DNA of 34,986 bases from Pseudomonadota bacterium (GCA_023399635.1 JAEWOP010000082.1:1-34986), one strand, 5' to 3'. Positions 17,684 through 26,516 are shown, numbered from the stretch's first letter. A program made the numbers and translations. Notes: generated by a model from the letters alone, not told the origin.

Positions 17684-18831
17684 ACAATCAGCAGGCGCCC
17701 TCTGGCGAGACACTGGCCCTGGCCGTCCTCAACTCGGTGCAGAACCCCGTCATCCTGGTGGATGCCGCCGGTCATGTCGCCTTTGCCAACTGGGAAGCGG
17801 AGGCGTTTTTCGGCGCCAGTGCGGCTCAGCTTGCACGTCATGAAATTTCAACGCTGATCCCGTTCGGCAGTCCGCTCCTTGCGCTGATCGATCAGGTCCG
17901 CGACCGCAAGGCCCCAGTCAACGAATACCGCGTTGACCTGTCATCGCCGCGGCTGGGACAGGACAAGCTTGTCGACCTCTATGTCGCGCCAGTGGTGAGC
18001 GAGCCAGGCTCCGTGGTCGTTGTCTTCCAGGAACGCTCGATGGCCGACAAGATCGACCGGCAGCTGACGCACCGCGCCGCCGCACGCTCGGTTACCGGTC
18101 TCGCCTCCATGCTGGCGCACGAGATCAAGAACCCGCTTTCGGGCATCCGCGGCGCCGCACAGCTTCTGGAAACCTCGGTACCGGACGAGGATCGCGCATT
18201 GACGCGGCTGATCTGCGACGAGACCGACCGTATCGTTTCGCTGGTCGACCGCATGGAGGTATTTTCCGACGAGCGGCCTGTCGACCGTCAGCCGATCAAC
18301 ATCCATTCCGTTCTCGACCATGTCAAAGCGATCGCCAAGGCCGGCTTTGGTCGCGACATCAAGATTACCGAAAACTACGATCCGTCGCTGCCGCCGGTCT
18401 ACGCCAACCGCGACCAGCTCGTGCAGGTCTTCCTCAATCTGGTGAAGAACGCGGCAGAAGCCGTCTCTTCGGAGCCTTTGGACGGGGAGATCATGCTGAC
18501 CACCGCCTACCGTCCCGGCATCCGCCTTTCGGTGGCAGGATCGCGTGAGAAGATCTCGCTGCCGCTGGAGTTCTGCGTCATCGACAACGGTCCGGGCGTC
18601 CCGGCCGATCTTCTGCCCAACCTCTTTGACCCTTTCATCACCACCAAGACCAATGGGTCCGGGCTCGGCCTGGCGCTGGTCGCCAAGATTATCGGTGCCC
18701 ATGGCGGCATCGTCGAATGTGACAGCCAGAAGCGCCGCACGATCTTCCGCGTCCTGATGCCCATGCACAAGGAAGAGAGTTCAATGGAGCGCGGTGCTGC
18801 CCATACCACCACCACAGGAAAATCCAAATGA
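17680..18831 (+). CDS. ntrB: Nitrogen regulation sensor kinase NtrB (GlnL)
   Basis: NtrB phosphorylates NtrC under nitrogen limitation and dephosphorylates it when PII protein signals plenty. The 383-residue soluble protein has a PAS domain at about 14-120, the H box LAHEIKNPLSGIRG with phosphorylated H147, the N box LVKNAAEAV, the G1 box DNGPGVP, the F box (LFDPFITTK) and the G2 box GSGLGLAL. No membrane span is seen, in keeping with a cytosolic sensor. It overlaps dusB before it and ntrC after it by 4 bp each (ATGA), so the three genes are translationally coupled. Confidence 0.97.
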   Translation: MNNQQAPSGETLALAVLNSVQNPVILVDAAGHVAFANWEAEAFFGASAAQLARHEISTLIPFGSPLLALIDQVRDRKAPVNEYRVDLSSPRLGQDKLVDLYVAPVVSEPGSVVVVFQERSMADKIDRQLTHRAAARSVTGLASMLAHEIKNPLSGIRGAAQLLETSVPDEDRALTRLICDETDRIVSLVDRMEVFSDERPVDRQPINIHSVLDHVKAIAKAGFGRDIKITENYDPSLPPVYANRDQLVQVFLNLVKNAAEAVSSEPLDGEIMLTTAYRPGIRLSVAGSREKISLPLEFCVIDNGPGVPADLLPNLFDPFITTKTNGSGLGLALVAKIIGAHGGIVECDSQKRRTIFRVLMPMHKEESSMERGAAHTTTTGKSK

Positions 18832-20279
18832 CTGCCACGATCCTTGTCGCCGACGACGACGCGGCCATCCGCACGGTACTCAACCAGGCGCTGACGCGCG
18901 CTGGCTACGACGTGCGCATCACCTCCAATGCCGCGACCCTCTGGCGCTGGGTGTCGGCAGGCGAAGGTGATCTGGTGGTGACCGATGTTGTGATGCCCGA
19001 CGAGAACGCTTTTGACTTGTTGCCGCGCATCAAGAAGGCGCGCCCTGATCTGCCGGTGCTCGTGATGAGCGCGCAGAACACCTTCATGACGGCGATCAAG
19101 GCATCGGAGAAAGGCGCCTACGACTACCTCCCCAAGCCCTTCGACCTCACCGAGCTGATCGCCATCATCGGCCGTGCGCTTGCCGAGCCGAAGAAGAAGC
19201 CCGCGCGACTGGACGATGATACGCAAGATGGCATGCCGCTGGTGGGTCGCTCTGCTGCCATGCAAGAGATCTACCGCGTCCTTGCCCGGCTGATGCAGAC
19301 CGACCTGACGCTGATGATCACCGGCGAGTCCGGCACCGGCAAGGAGTTGGTTGCCCGCGCGCTGCATGACTACGGCAAGCGCCGCAACGGCCCGTTCGTT
19401 GCCATCAATATGGCGGCGATCCCCCGCGATTTGATTGAGTCCGAACTGTTTGGCCACGAGAAGGGTGCCTTCACCGGTGCCCAGGCGCGCTCCACCGGCC
19501 GTTTCGAACAGGCCGAAGGCGGCACGCTGTTCCTCGATGAAATCGGTGACATGCCGATGGATGCCCAGACGCGACTTTTGCGGGTGCTGCAGCAGGGCGA
19601 GTATACCACGGTTGGTGGGCGCACCCCGATCCGCACCGACGTTCGCATCGTTGCTGCGACGAACAAGGACCTGAAGCAACTCATCAACCAGGGCCTCTTC
19701 CGTGAGGACCTCTACTACAGGCTGAACGTCGTCCCGCTGCGCCTGCCGCCGCTGCGTGACCGGGCCGAAGACATCCCGGATCTGGTGCGCCATTTCAACC
19801 AGATGGGCGAAAAGGAAGGGCTCGACGTCAAGCGCTTCGATGGCGAGGCCCTGGACGTGATGAAGGGCTATGCCTGGCCCGGCAATGTCCGTGAGCTGGA
19901 AAACCTGATGCGCCGCCTGATGGCGCTCTATCCGCAGGACGTGATCACGCGGGAGATCATTGAAACCGAGCTGCGCTCCGACACGCCGGACAGCCCGATC
20001 GACAAGATGACGCCGCGCAACGGCGCCCTGACAATCGCTCAGGCGGTTGAGGAAAACATGCGCAGCTATTTCGCCGGCTTTGGCGACGCATTGCCACCGC
20101 CCGGTCTCTATGACCGCGTCCTGCGCGAGATGGAGTATCCATTGATCCTCGCTGCGCTGACGGCAACGCGGGGAAACCAGATCAAGGCGGCAGACCTGCT
20201 CGGCCTTAACCGCAACACGCTGCGCAAGAAGATCCGTGAGCTGGGTGTCTCTGTCTACCGCAGTTCGCGGAGCGCCTGA
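18828..20279 (+). CDS. ntrC: Nitrogen response regulator NtrC (sigma-54 activator)
   Basis: NtrC-phosphate activates sigma-54 promoters for ammonium assimilation and alternative nitrogen sources. The 483-residue protein has a receiver domain (phospho-acceptor D53 in VTDVVMPDEN, conserved KPFD). Its AAA+ domain has Walker A GESGTGKE at 166-173, the sigma-54 contact loop GAFTGA at 213-218, Walker B GTLFLDEIGD and the arginine-finger region. A C-terminal Fis-type helix-turn-helix follows (NQIKAADLLGLNRNTLRKKI, about 450-470). All key residues for sigma-54 activation are present. No strong terminator follows; a GCCCG-GAAG-CGGGC hairpin at 20320-20333 lacks a T run. Confidence 0.98.
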   Translation: MTATILVADDDAAIRTVLNQALTRAGYDVRITSNAATLWRWVSAGEGDLVVTDVVMPDENAFDLLPRIKKARPDLPVLVMSAQNTFMTAIKASEKGAYDYLPKPFDLTELIAIIGRALAEPKKKPARLDDDTQDGMPLVGRSAAMQEIYRVLARLMQTDLTLMITGESGTGKELVARALHDYGKRRNGPFVAINMAAIPRDLIESELFGHEKGAFTGAQARSTGRFEQAEGGTLFLDEIGDMPMDAQTRLLRVLQQGEYTTVGGRTPIRTDVRIVAATNKDLKQLINQGLFREDLYYRLNVVPLRLPPLRDRAEDIPDLVRHFNQMGEKEGLDVKRFDGEALDVMKGYAWPGNVRELENLMRRLMALYPQDVITREIIETELRSDTPDSPIDKMTPRNGALTIAQAVEENMRSYFAGFGDALPPPGLYDRVLREMEYPLILAALTATRGNQIKAADLLGLNRNTLRKKIRELGVSVYRSSRSA

Positions 20280-20352
20280 GGCAGTCTGCGTTATCCTAAC
20301 GTATATGCGCCTGCGTCCGGCCCGGAAGCGGGCATCAACGGCAAACGGTTGA

Positions 20353-20377
20353 GGAACATGTTCCTGCCTTCGGGGTT
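20353..20377 (+). promoter_or_regulatory. Candidate general-stress (EcfG/RpoE2-type) promoter
   Basis: GGAAC (20353-20357) followed by 16 bases and GGTT (20374-20377) fits the GGAAC-N18-TT form described for S. meliloti RpoE2, and the EcfG consensus GGAAC-N16-CGTT with one mismatch. It begins 48 bp before the ATG of the small gene at 20401. GGAAC is also part of a 14-bp palindrome, AGGAACATGTTCCT (20352-20365), which is an alternative explanation. Confidence 0.45.
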
Positions 20378-20390
20378 CAGATGCCGAAGG
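20367..20390 (+). promoter_or_regulatory. Inverted repeat that could mask the ribosome binding site
   Basis: CCTTCGG (20367-20373) and CCGAAGG (20384-20390) are perfect 7-bp arms around a 10-base loop. The right arm contains the start of the AAGGAG ribosome binding site of the gene at 20401, so a transcript containing both arms could hide it. If transcription begins at the nearby stress promoter (about 20384), the left arm would be absent and the site free. Confidence 0.35.
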
Positions 20391-20400
20391 AGAGGGCCAG

Positions 20401-20646
20401 ATGCCAGATCAACGCGACTCTTACGGTGCCAAGGAGACGACCACCGAATACGAGGGTCAGGAGAGACCCGGCTCTCGTGGCGGGCGGAGCCTTTCAATTT
20501 GGGCGGTGCTAGGCATCGGCGCTTTCCTTGCCGCCATTTTCGTCTGGGTTGCCCTGCGACCGCCAGGCAGCACCGACCCCGCCCCAGGCGGCACCCCAGC
20601 GACGGGAACTGTGCGGGAGTCCGGTCCGGCGAGCAATAATCCTTGA
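20401..20646 (+). CDS. Small single-span membrane protein, unknown function
   Basis: I do not recognise a named family. The 81-residue product has a polar, charged N-terminus (about 1-30), one membrane span at about 31-52 (LSIWAVLGIGAFLAAIFVWVAL) and a short Pro/Gly/Thr-rich tail (about 53-81) of low complexity. A clear ribosome binding site, AAGGAG at 20387-20392, supports the ATG. It lies between ntrC and ntrY, next to another small gene with a similarly placed GGAAC promoter, suggesting that both belong to the general stress regulon. That is inference from motif and spacing. Confidence 0.65.
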   Translation: MPDQRDSYGAKETTTEYEGQERPGSRGGRSLSIWAVLGIGAFLAAIFVWVALRPPGSTDPAPGGTPATGTVRESGPASNNP

Positions 20647-20741
20647 AACGAAACGGGAAGGAGAAGCGGCGGCGTCTGCGGCTGCTGAGAGGCGTGTCGG
20701 TGGCCTCGCAGTTTCTCCGCTGCTGACCTCAAAGGCGATGC

Positions 20742-20766
20742 GGAACCATTCGCCTTCATGCGTCTT
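20742..20766 (+). promoter_or_regulatory. Second candidate general-stress (EcfG/RpoE2-type) promoter
   Basis: GGAAC (20742-20746), 16 bases, then TCTT (20763-20766) matches GGAAC-N18-TT. GGAAC lies 49 bp before the ATG at 20791, almost the same distance as at the preceding gene (48 bp). The -10 part deviates from CGTT at two positions, so the match alone is modest. Confidence 0.4.
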
Positions 20767-20790
20767 GGGTACGACGAAAGGAGACATCAC

Positions 20791-21105
20791 ATGTCCGATG
20801 AAAGCGTGAAGACTATCCGAGGTACATTTCCCACCCGCGAGGCGGCGGATCTGGCCATCGAACATCTTACTCAGGAACATGGCATCGACCGGGCAGACGT
20901 CTTCGTTCAAGCCGTAGGATCGTCGAATTCGTCAGGCACAAGACCCTCCGGGGGCGACGCACCCTCCACCCGTGGCGAGCATTCCCGGGAAGACTCGCAG
21001 CTTGGAGGCGCGATCGAGGTCTCTGCGGACGTCAGCGAGGTAAAATTCGCGGCTGCACGTCAGGCGTTTGAAGATGCAGGTGCGCGGGATCTTTCCACAA
21101 TATAA
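20791..21105 (+). CDS. Small soluble protein with duplicated-half layout, putative stress protein
   Basis: The 104-residue product has an N-terminal half (TIRGTFPTREAADLAIEHLTQ, GIDRADVFVQAV), a polar Ser/Gly-rich linker (about 48-72) and a C-terminal half ending with a similar beta-alpha pattern (AIEVSADVSEVKFAAARQAF, EDAGARDL). The first half resembles the YflT/17M-type general stress fold seen in other small rhizobial proteins, but I cannot name a family with confidence. GAAAGGAG precedes the ATG at a good distance; the frame extends upstream to 20758 without such a site. It lies just before ntrY but probably has its own promoter. Confidence 0.7.
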   Translation: MSDESVKTIRGTFPTREAADLAIEHLTQEHGIDRADVFVQAVGSSNSSGTRPSGGDAPSTRGEHSREDSQLGGAIEVSADVSEVKFAAARQAFEDAGARDLSTI

Positions 21106-21316
21106 GCCGTTTTCCTCGCTGGAATACCAACTCATTGCCTTGACCGACCCTGCGCGTGCGCCTTGACAGCCCACGCGCAAACGTTGCATTTTCGCCACAA
21201 AGCGTTGCTTGATGGCAACGGACGTTCGCGGATCGGAATCCTGAAACAAAAAAGATCAGCCGGAGCGCGGACACTGTTCGGCAGACGCCGGACAAGACCA
21301 GGCGAGGAGTATTGCG
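21106..21316 (+). promoter_or_regulatory. ntrY upstream region
   Basis: This 211-bp gap holds a CTTGAC -35-like element (21162-21167), of the type favoured in rhizobia, with a poor -10 candidate (GCATTT at 21186-21191). A small hairpin, CGTTGC-N6-GCAACG, lies at 21203-21220. A promoter for ntrYX is plausible here, because the two small genes before it appear to be separately controlled, but the evidence is weak. Confidence 0.25.
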
Positions 21317-23590
21317 ATGATCGAGGGCGTCCTTTCGCCCACGGCCGAAGACGAGGCCGATGGCGTCGTCCAGGATCGGCGCGCTTCCTTCGCCTTGCCA
21401 GGTCTTTTGCTGGCCGGCGGCGCGCTCGTCTGCGCGATTCTCACTCTCTTTGTACTTGTTGGCCTGACGCCGGTTGCTCCGACAACGGAAGTCGTCATTG
21501 CATCCGCGATCCTGAACGGCATCTTCGTCGTTGGGCTGATGTACCTGATTGGCCGGGAGGTCGCTCGTCTCGTCAAGGCGCGCAGGCGCGGTCGCGCTGC
21601 CGCGAGACTTCATATCCGGATCGTTGTTCTGTTCTCGATGGTCGCGATCACCCCGGCGGTGCTCGTTGCCATCTTTGCAAGCATCACGTTGAGTGCCGGT
21701 CTTGATCGCTGGTTTTCGATCCGCACGCAGTCGATCGTGCGATCATCCACCGATGTGGCGCAGGCCTACATGATGGAGAATGCCAGCTACCTTCAGGGCC
21801 AAACCGTATCCATGGCCAATGATCTGGAGCGTAATCGGGCGATGTTCTACCTCGACCGGACCGGCTTTGTTGACATGATGACCCGCCAGGCGCGCGGTCG
21901 CGGGATGCTTGGCGCCTTCCTCGTGCAAGAAGACGGGTCGGCAGTTGCCCAGGCAGACATCACGACCGAGCGGCCGTTGCCGGCAATTCCGCAGGATGCG
22001 CTGCAAAAGGCGGCCGCCGGTCAACCGACTCTGATACCGCCGGGCGTGACCAACCTTGTCGGCGCCATCATCAAGCTTGACGCTCTACCTGGATCCTTCC
22101 TCTACACCATTCGGGCGGTTGACCCCAAGGTGATGAGCGCCATGCGCCTGATGGAGGACAACACCGCCGAGTATCAGGCCATGCAGGCCGGACGTATGTC
22201 GCTGCAGGTGGCGTTCGCTATCCTTTACCTTGGCTTTGCGCTCATCGTGCTGCTGGCCGCCATTTGGACGGCGATCGCCGTTGCGGACCGCATCGTTCGA
22301 CCGATCCGCCTGCTGATCAGCGCCGCCGACAGCGTTGCGACAGGGGACCTCAACGTCGTCGTGCCGGTACGTGCGGCCGATGGCGATGTCGGCAATCTGT
22401 CCCGCACGTTCAACAAGATGATCTCCGAGATCCGCAGCCAGCGAGATGAAATCCTCGAGGCCAAGGATGAAGTCGATGACCGCAGACGCTTCATTGAAGC
22501 GGTGCTGTCCGGCGTCACCGCGGCCGTGATCGGTGTCGAGGACGACCGGCACATCACGATCGTCAACCCGTCTGCCGAAGCCTTTCTTGGTTTGCCGGCG
22601 GCGGGGCTGATTGGCCGCAAGCTCTCCGAAGTGGTGCCGGAGATCGAGCAGGTGCTGACCGAAGCGACCGCTCGCGCTCGCAACGACTTCCGCAAGCAGG
22701 TCAACCTGATGCGTGGCGGCAAGGAGCGGACGCTGAGCGTTCAGGTAACGCGCGAGGAGCAGAGTTCATCTCGCGACTCCTACGTCATAACGCTCGATGA
22801 CATCACGGATCTGGTGATCGCCCAGCGCTCTACCGCCTGGGCAGACGTTGCTCGACGTATCGCGCACGAGATCAAGAACCCGCTGACCCCGATCCAGCTC
22901 TCCGCTGAGCGCCTGAAGCGGCGTTACGGAAAGCAGATTGCAGAGGACGACCGGGCGGTCTTCGACCAATGCACCGATACCATCGTGCGCCAGGTCGGCG
23001 ATATCGGGCGCATGGTGGACGAGTTCTCATCCTTCGCTCGTATGCCGAAGCCGGCCAAGGAGGAGACGGATCTGCGTGACATCCTGCGCGACGCTGTCTT
23101 CTTGCGCGAGATGGGCACGAGCCATGTTGACTTCATCCGGGAGCTTGGCGATGAGCCGCTGACGGGAATGTTCGATGCTCGTATGCTGGGGCAGGCCTTC
23201 GGCAATATCGTCAAGAACGCCGTGGAAGCAATCGAGGCGGTGCCAAGCGACCAGGAGCGCGATGGTCGCAAGATCTGGGTACGCTCGAAGTTCGACGAAA
23301 GCCGCGATACTTTTATCGTGGATATCATCGACAATGGCAGCGGGCTGCCTGCTGAGAACCGGCACCGCATCCTCGAGCCCTATATGACCATGCGAGAGAA
23401 GGGCACCGGCCTCGGGCTCGCCATCGTCAAGAAGATCATCGAGGAGCACGGCGGGCAGCTGGAACTCCATGATGCACCCCCCGAATTCGATCATGGGCGT
23501 GGCGCCATGATCAGGGTGCTGCTTCCGCATATCGTGCAGGTTGGCGGCGCCGGAACTGAAACCGACAAGGAATTCGCATATGGCCTCTGA
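21317..23590 (+). CDS. ntrY: Membrane sensor histidine kinase NtrY
   Basis: NtrY is the membrane-bound partner of NtrX and acts in nitrogen, redox or envelope-related signalling in alphaproteobacteria. The 757-residue protein has two to three N-terminal membrane spans (about 25-120). A large sensing region follows to about 290, bounded by another span (about 295-325). Then come a HAMP domain (RPIRLLISAADSVATGDLNV), a PAS domain (about 400-500), the H box IAHEIKNPLTPIQLS with H517, an N box IVKNAVEAIEA, G1 DNGSGLP and G2 GTGLGLAIVKKI. GAGGAG lies ahead of the ATG. Its stop overlaps the ntrX start by 11 bp. Confidence 0.96.
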   Translation: MIEGVLSPTAEDEADGVVQDRRASFALPGLLLAGGALVCAILTLFVLVGLTPVAPTTEVVIASAILNGIFVVGLMYLIGREVARLVKARRRGRAAARLHIRIVVLFSMVAITPAVLVAIFASITLSAGLDRWFSIRTQSIVRSSTDVAQAYMMENASYLQGQTVSMANDLERNRAMFYLDRTGFVDMMTRQARGRGMLGAFLVQEDGSAVAQADITTERPLPAIPQDALQKAAAGQPTLIPPGVTNLVGAIIKLDALPGSFLYTIRAVDPKVMSAMRLMEDNTAEYQAMQAGRMSLQVAFAILYLGFALIVLLAAIWTAIAVADRIVRPIRLLISAADSVATGDLNVVVPVRAADGDVGNLSRTFNKMISEIRSQRDEILEAKDEVDDRRRFIEAVLSGVTAAVIGVEDDRHITIVNPSAEAFLGLPAAGLIGRKLSEVVPEIEQVLTEATARARNDFRKQVNLMRGGKERTLSVQVTREEQSSSRDSYVITLDDITDLVIAQRSTAWADVARRIAHEIKNPLTPIQLSAERLKRRYGKQIAEDDRAVFDQCTDTIVRQVGDIGRMVDEFSSFARMPKPAKEETDLRDILRDAVFLREMGTSHVDFIRELGDEPLTGMFDARMLGQAFGNIVKNAVEAIEAVPSDQERDGRKIWVRSKFDESRDTFIVDIIDNGSGLPAENRHRILEPYMTMREKGTGLGLAIVKKIIEEHGGQLELHDAPPEFDHGRGAMIRVLLPHIVQVGGAGTETDKEFAYGL

Positions 23591-24944
23591 TATCTTGGTT
23601 GTGGACGACGAAGCCGACATCCGCGAGATCGTATCTGGCATCCTGTCCGATGAAGGTCACGAAACCCGCACCGCCCACGACAGCGACAGCGCGTTGGCCG
23701 CCATCTCGGATCGCGTTCCGCGCCTCGTCTTCCTCGACATCTGGATGCAGGGATCCAAGCTCGACGGTCTGGCACTGCTCGACGAACTGAAAAGCCGTCA
23801 CCCGGATCTGCCGGTGGTGATGATTTCCGGCCATGGCAATGTTGAAACGGCGGTCTCTGCCATCAAGCGCGGCGCCTTCGACTTCATCGAGAAGCCTTTC
23901 AAGGCAGACCGGCTGATCCTGATCGCCGAGCGAGCGCTGGAAAACTCCAACCTCAAGCGTGAGGTCAGCGAACTGAAGAAGCGCAGCGGCGATGCGGTTG
24001 AGCTGGTGGGCACCTCGGTGGCCGTTTCCCAGTTGCGCCAGACAATCGACAAGGTGGCGCCCACCAACAGCCGCATCATGATCCTCGGCCCCTCAGGCTC
24101 CGGCAAGGAACTGGTGGCCCGCATGATCCACAAGAAGTCGACGCGCGCCAACGGCCCGTTCGTTGCCCTAAATGCTGCCACCATCACGCCTGACCGGATG
24201 GAGATCGCGCTATTCGGAACGGAAGGCGGACCAGGACAGGCACGCAAGATCGGGGCTTTGGAGGAGGCTCATCGTGGCATCCTCTATCTCGATGAGGTCG
24301 GTGAAATGCCGCGCGAGACCCAGAACAAGATACTCCGCGTGCTGGTCGACCAGCAGTTCGAGCGCGTCGGCGGCTCCAAGCGCGTGAAGGTCGACGTCCG
24401 TATCATCTCATCCACCGCCTACAATCTCGAAAGCCTGATTGCAGAAGGCATCTTCCGGGAAGATCTCTATCACAGGCTGGCGGTTGTGCCTGTGAAGGTT
24501 CCAGCCTTGGCGGAACGTCGCGAGGACATCCCATTCCTGGTCGACATGTTCATGCGACAGATTTCCGAACAGGCCGGAATCCGGCCGCGCAAGATCGGCG
24601 AAGACGCCATGGCCGTGCTGCAGGCGCATGATTGGCCCGGCAATATTCGCCAGTTGCGTAACAACATCGAGCGGCTGATGATCCTGGCCCGTACCGACGG
24701 TCCTGATACGGCCATCTCCGCCGACATGCTCCCGACAGATCTTGGCGACATGCTTCCCAAGGTCTCGTCCAAGGGCGATTATCACATCATGACCCTGCCG
24801 CTGCGCGAGGCTCGTGAAATGTTCGAGCGCGACTATCTCATTGCCCAGATCAACCGTTTCGGCGGCAACATCTCGCGCACGGCTGAATTTGTGGGTATGG
24901 AGCGCTCCGCACTCCACCGAAAACTGAAATCGCTTGGCGTCTAG
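23580..24944 (+). CDS. ntrX: Response regulator NtrX
   Basis: NtrX is the response regulator partnered with NtrY. The 454-residue protein has a receiver domain (acidic pocket DDE at 9-11, phospho-acceptor D53 in FLDIWMQG, conserved KPF). An AAA+ domain follows with Walker A GPSGSGKE and LYLDEVGEMP, and a Fis-type helix-turn-helix ends the protein (NISRTAEFVGMERSALHRKL). The GAFTGA loop needed to remodel sigma-54 polymerase is absent: the equivalent stretch reads FGTEGGPGQARKIG. It is therefore unlikely to act as a classical sigma-54 activator, in line with other alphaproteobacterial NtrX proteins. The ATG lies inside the end of ntrY with AAGGA upstream. Confidence 0.96.
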   Translation: MASDILVVDDEADIREIVSGILSDEGHETRTAHDSDSALAAISDRVPRLVFLDIWMQGSKLDGLALLDELKSRHPDLPVVMISGHGNVETAVSAIKRGAFDFIEKPFKADRLILIAERALENSNLKREVSELKKRSGDAVELVGTSVAVSQLRQTIDKVAPTNSRIMILGPSGSGKELVARMIHKKSTRANGPFVALNAATITPDRMEIALFGTEGGPGQARKIGALEEAHRGILYLDEVGEMPRETQNKILRVLVDQQFERVGGSKRVKVDVRIISSTAYNLESLIAEGIFREDLYHRLAVVPVKVPALAERREDIPFLVDMFMRQISEQAGIRPRKIGEDAMAVLQAHDWPGNIRQLRNNIERLMILARTDGPDTAISADMLPTDLGDMLPKVSSKGDYHIMTLPLREAREMFERDYLIAQINRFGGNISRTAEFVGMERSALHRKLKSLGV

Positions 24945-24994
24945 CTTCAGCGTGAACAGTCACGATCGACCGGCGGGTCGATGAAAGAGCAGAT

Positions 24995-26371
24995 ATGAAA
25001 GTCATCATATGCGGAGCAGGGCAGGTCGGCTACGGCATTGCCGAGCGTCTTTCGCAGGAGGACAACGATGTTTCGGTGATCGATACGTCGGCCTCGCTGG
25101 TGAACGCGATCACAGAGACGCTCGACGTCCGCGGCTATGTCGGCCACGGCGCGCATCCGGATGTTCTTGCCAGGGCAGGCGCCGAACAAGCGGACATGCT
25201 GATCGCCGTGACGCTCTACGACGAGGTCAACATCGTCGCCTGCGAGGTTGCGCACGCGCTGTTCAACGTACCGACCAAGATTGCCCGCATTCGCGCGCAA
25301 AGCTATCTGCAGCCGGAATACGCCGACCTTTTCAGCCGCCAGAACATCTCCATCGATGTGACGATCTCGCCTGAGATTGAGGTCGGCAAGATGGTGCTGC
25401 GGCGCATCTCCTTCCCGGGCGCAACCGATATCGTCCGTTTTGCCGAAGACTCAATCGCAATGGTGGCGATCGAATGCATGGAGGATTGCCCGGTCCTCAA
25501 CACGCCCCTGCAACAGTTGAGCGAACTTTTCCCCGATCTCATGGCGACGGTGGTTGGAATTTTCCGCGGCAACCGCTTGTCGATCGCCCATTCCAGCGAC
25601 CAGTTGCAGGCAGGCGACCTCGCTTACGTGATCTGCCAGCGCGAACACGTGCGCCGCACGCTCGGCCTCTTCGGCCATGAAGAGCAGGAGGCGCGGCGTA
25701 TCATCATCGCCGGCGGCGGCAATATCGGCCAGTATGTCGCGCGCACCATCGAGGAATACCAGCCGAAGACGCGGCTGAAGATCATCGAGACCGACCGGGA
25801 GAAAGCTGCGGCCGTCTCGGAAAATCTGCGTCACACCGTGGTTCTCCACGGCTCCGCGCTCGACCAGAACATTCTTCAGCAGGCAGACGTTCAGGATGCC
25901 GATCTGATGGTAACGCTGACCAACAGCGACCAGATCAACATCCTCGGCGGCGTGATGGCCAAATCGCTTGGGTGCAAGTCCAACCTCGTGCTCGTCAACA
26001 GCTCCTCGCTCAACAACGTCACGAAATCGATTGGCATCGATGCCCAGATCAATCCGCGTGCAGTCACCATCTCCCGCGTTCTCCAGCATGTGCGCAAGGG
26101 CCGCATCCGCTCCGTTTATGCCGTGCAGCAGGGCTCGGCCGAGGTGATCGAGGCAGAGGCGCTGGAAACCTCGCCGCTCGTTGGCCGGCCGTTCCGCGAC
26201 CTTGAGCTGCCAAACGGCATTCGCATTGGCGCGATCTACCGCGGTGGCACGGTGATCCGCCCGAATGGCGACACGAAGATCAAGGCCAAGGATCGGGTGG
26301 TGCTGTTCTCCACCGCCGAGGCGGTCAAGAACGTCGAGCAGATGTTTCGCGTGTCGATCCAGTATTTCTGA
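24995..26371 (+). CDS. trkA: Trk potassium uptake system peripheral protein TrkA
   Basis: TrkA is the cytosolic NAD(H)-binding subunit that gates the TrkH/TrkG potassium channel. The 458-residue protein has the usual duplicated layout: a first Rossmann domain (IICGAGQVGYGIAERL at the N-terminus), a TrkA_C domain at about 140-225, a second Rossmann domain (IIAGGGNIGQYVARTI near 239) and a second TrkA_C domain at the end. No membrane span is present. It follows ntrX by 50 bp; this adjacency is conserved in rhizobia. No strong terminator follows, only a 4-bp hairpin with a short T run near 26384-26400. Confidence 0.96.
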   Translation: MKVIICGAGQVGYGIAERLSQEDNDVSVIDTSASLVNAITETLDVRGYVGHGAHPDVLARAGAEQADMLIAVTLYDEVNIVACEVAHALFNVPTKIARIRAQSYLQPEYADLFSRQNISIDVTISPEIEVGKMVLRRISFPGATDIVRFAEDSIAMVAIECMEDCPVLNTPLQQLSELFPDLMATVVGIFRGNRLSIAHSSDQLQAGDLAYVICQREHVRRTLGLFGHEEQEARRIIIAGGGNIGQYVARTIEEYQPKTRLKIIETDREKAAAVSENLRHTVVLHGSALDQNILQQADVQDADLMVTLTNSDQINILGGVMAKSLGCKSNLVLVNSSSLNNVTKSIGIDAQINPRAVTISRVLQHVRKGRIRSVYAVQQGSAEVIEAEALETSPLVGRPFRDLELPNGIRIGAIYRGGTVIRPNGDTKIKAKDRVVLFSTAEAVKNVEQMFRVSIQYF

Positions 26372-26494
26372 CGTCTTCCTGTTAGCCGCCAAGGCTTTTT
26401 GCACCGCGCTCCCCAGCCACTACTCCAGAAACTGGGGGCACCTTTTTGCACGTTGCGGAAAAGACGACGATTTGATAACGAAGATTTCGGGGGA

Positions 26495-26516
26495 GGGAAG
26501 CACGAGGGCGCTTCCC
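26495..26516 (+). promoter_or_regulatory. Hairpin in the hfq upstream region
   Basis: GGGAAGC (26495-26501) and GCTTCCC (26510-26516) form a perfect 7-bp inverted repeat with an 8-base loop, 66 bp before the hfq ATG. A 10-bp palindrome, GATCATGATC, lies at 26536-26545. Both could sit in the 5' untranslated region of hfq. Hfq autoregulation has been reported in S. meliloti, but whether these structures take part is unknown. Confidence 0.4.

Noticed and set aside
20320..20333. Hairpin after ntrC as a terminator
   Set aside because: A 5-bp stem with a tetraloop but no T run follows; at most a weak structure.
26384..26400. Possible terminator after trkA
   Set aside because: The stem (AGCC/GGCT) is only 4 bp, too weak despite the T run.
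26434..26450. Sigma-54-like element (GGCAC...TTTTTGCA) upstream of hfq
   Set aside because: The distance from GG to GC is one base short of the strict sigma-54 spacing, and the sequence is a run of G and T that can match by chance.
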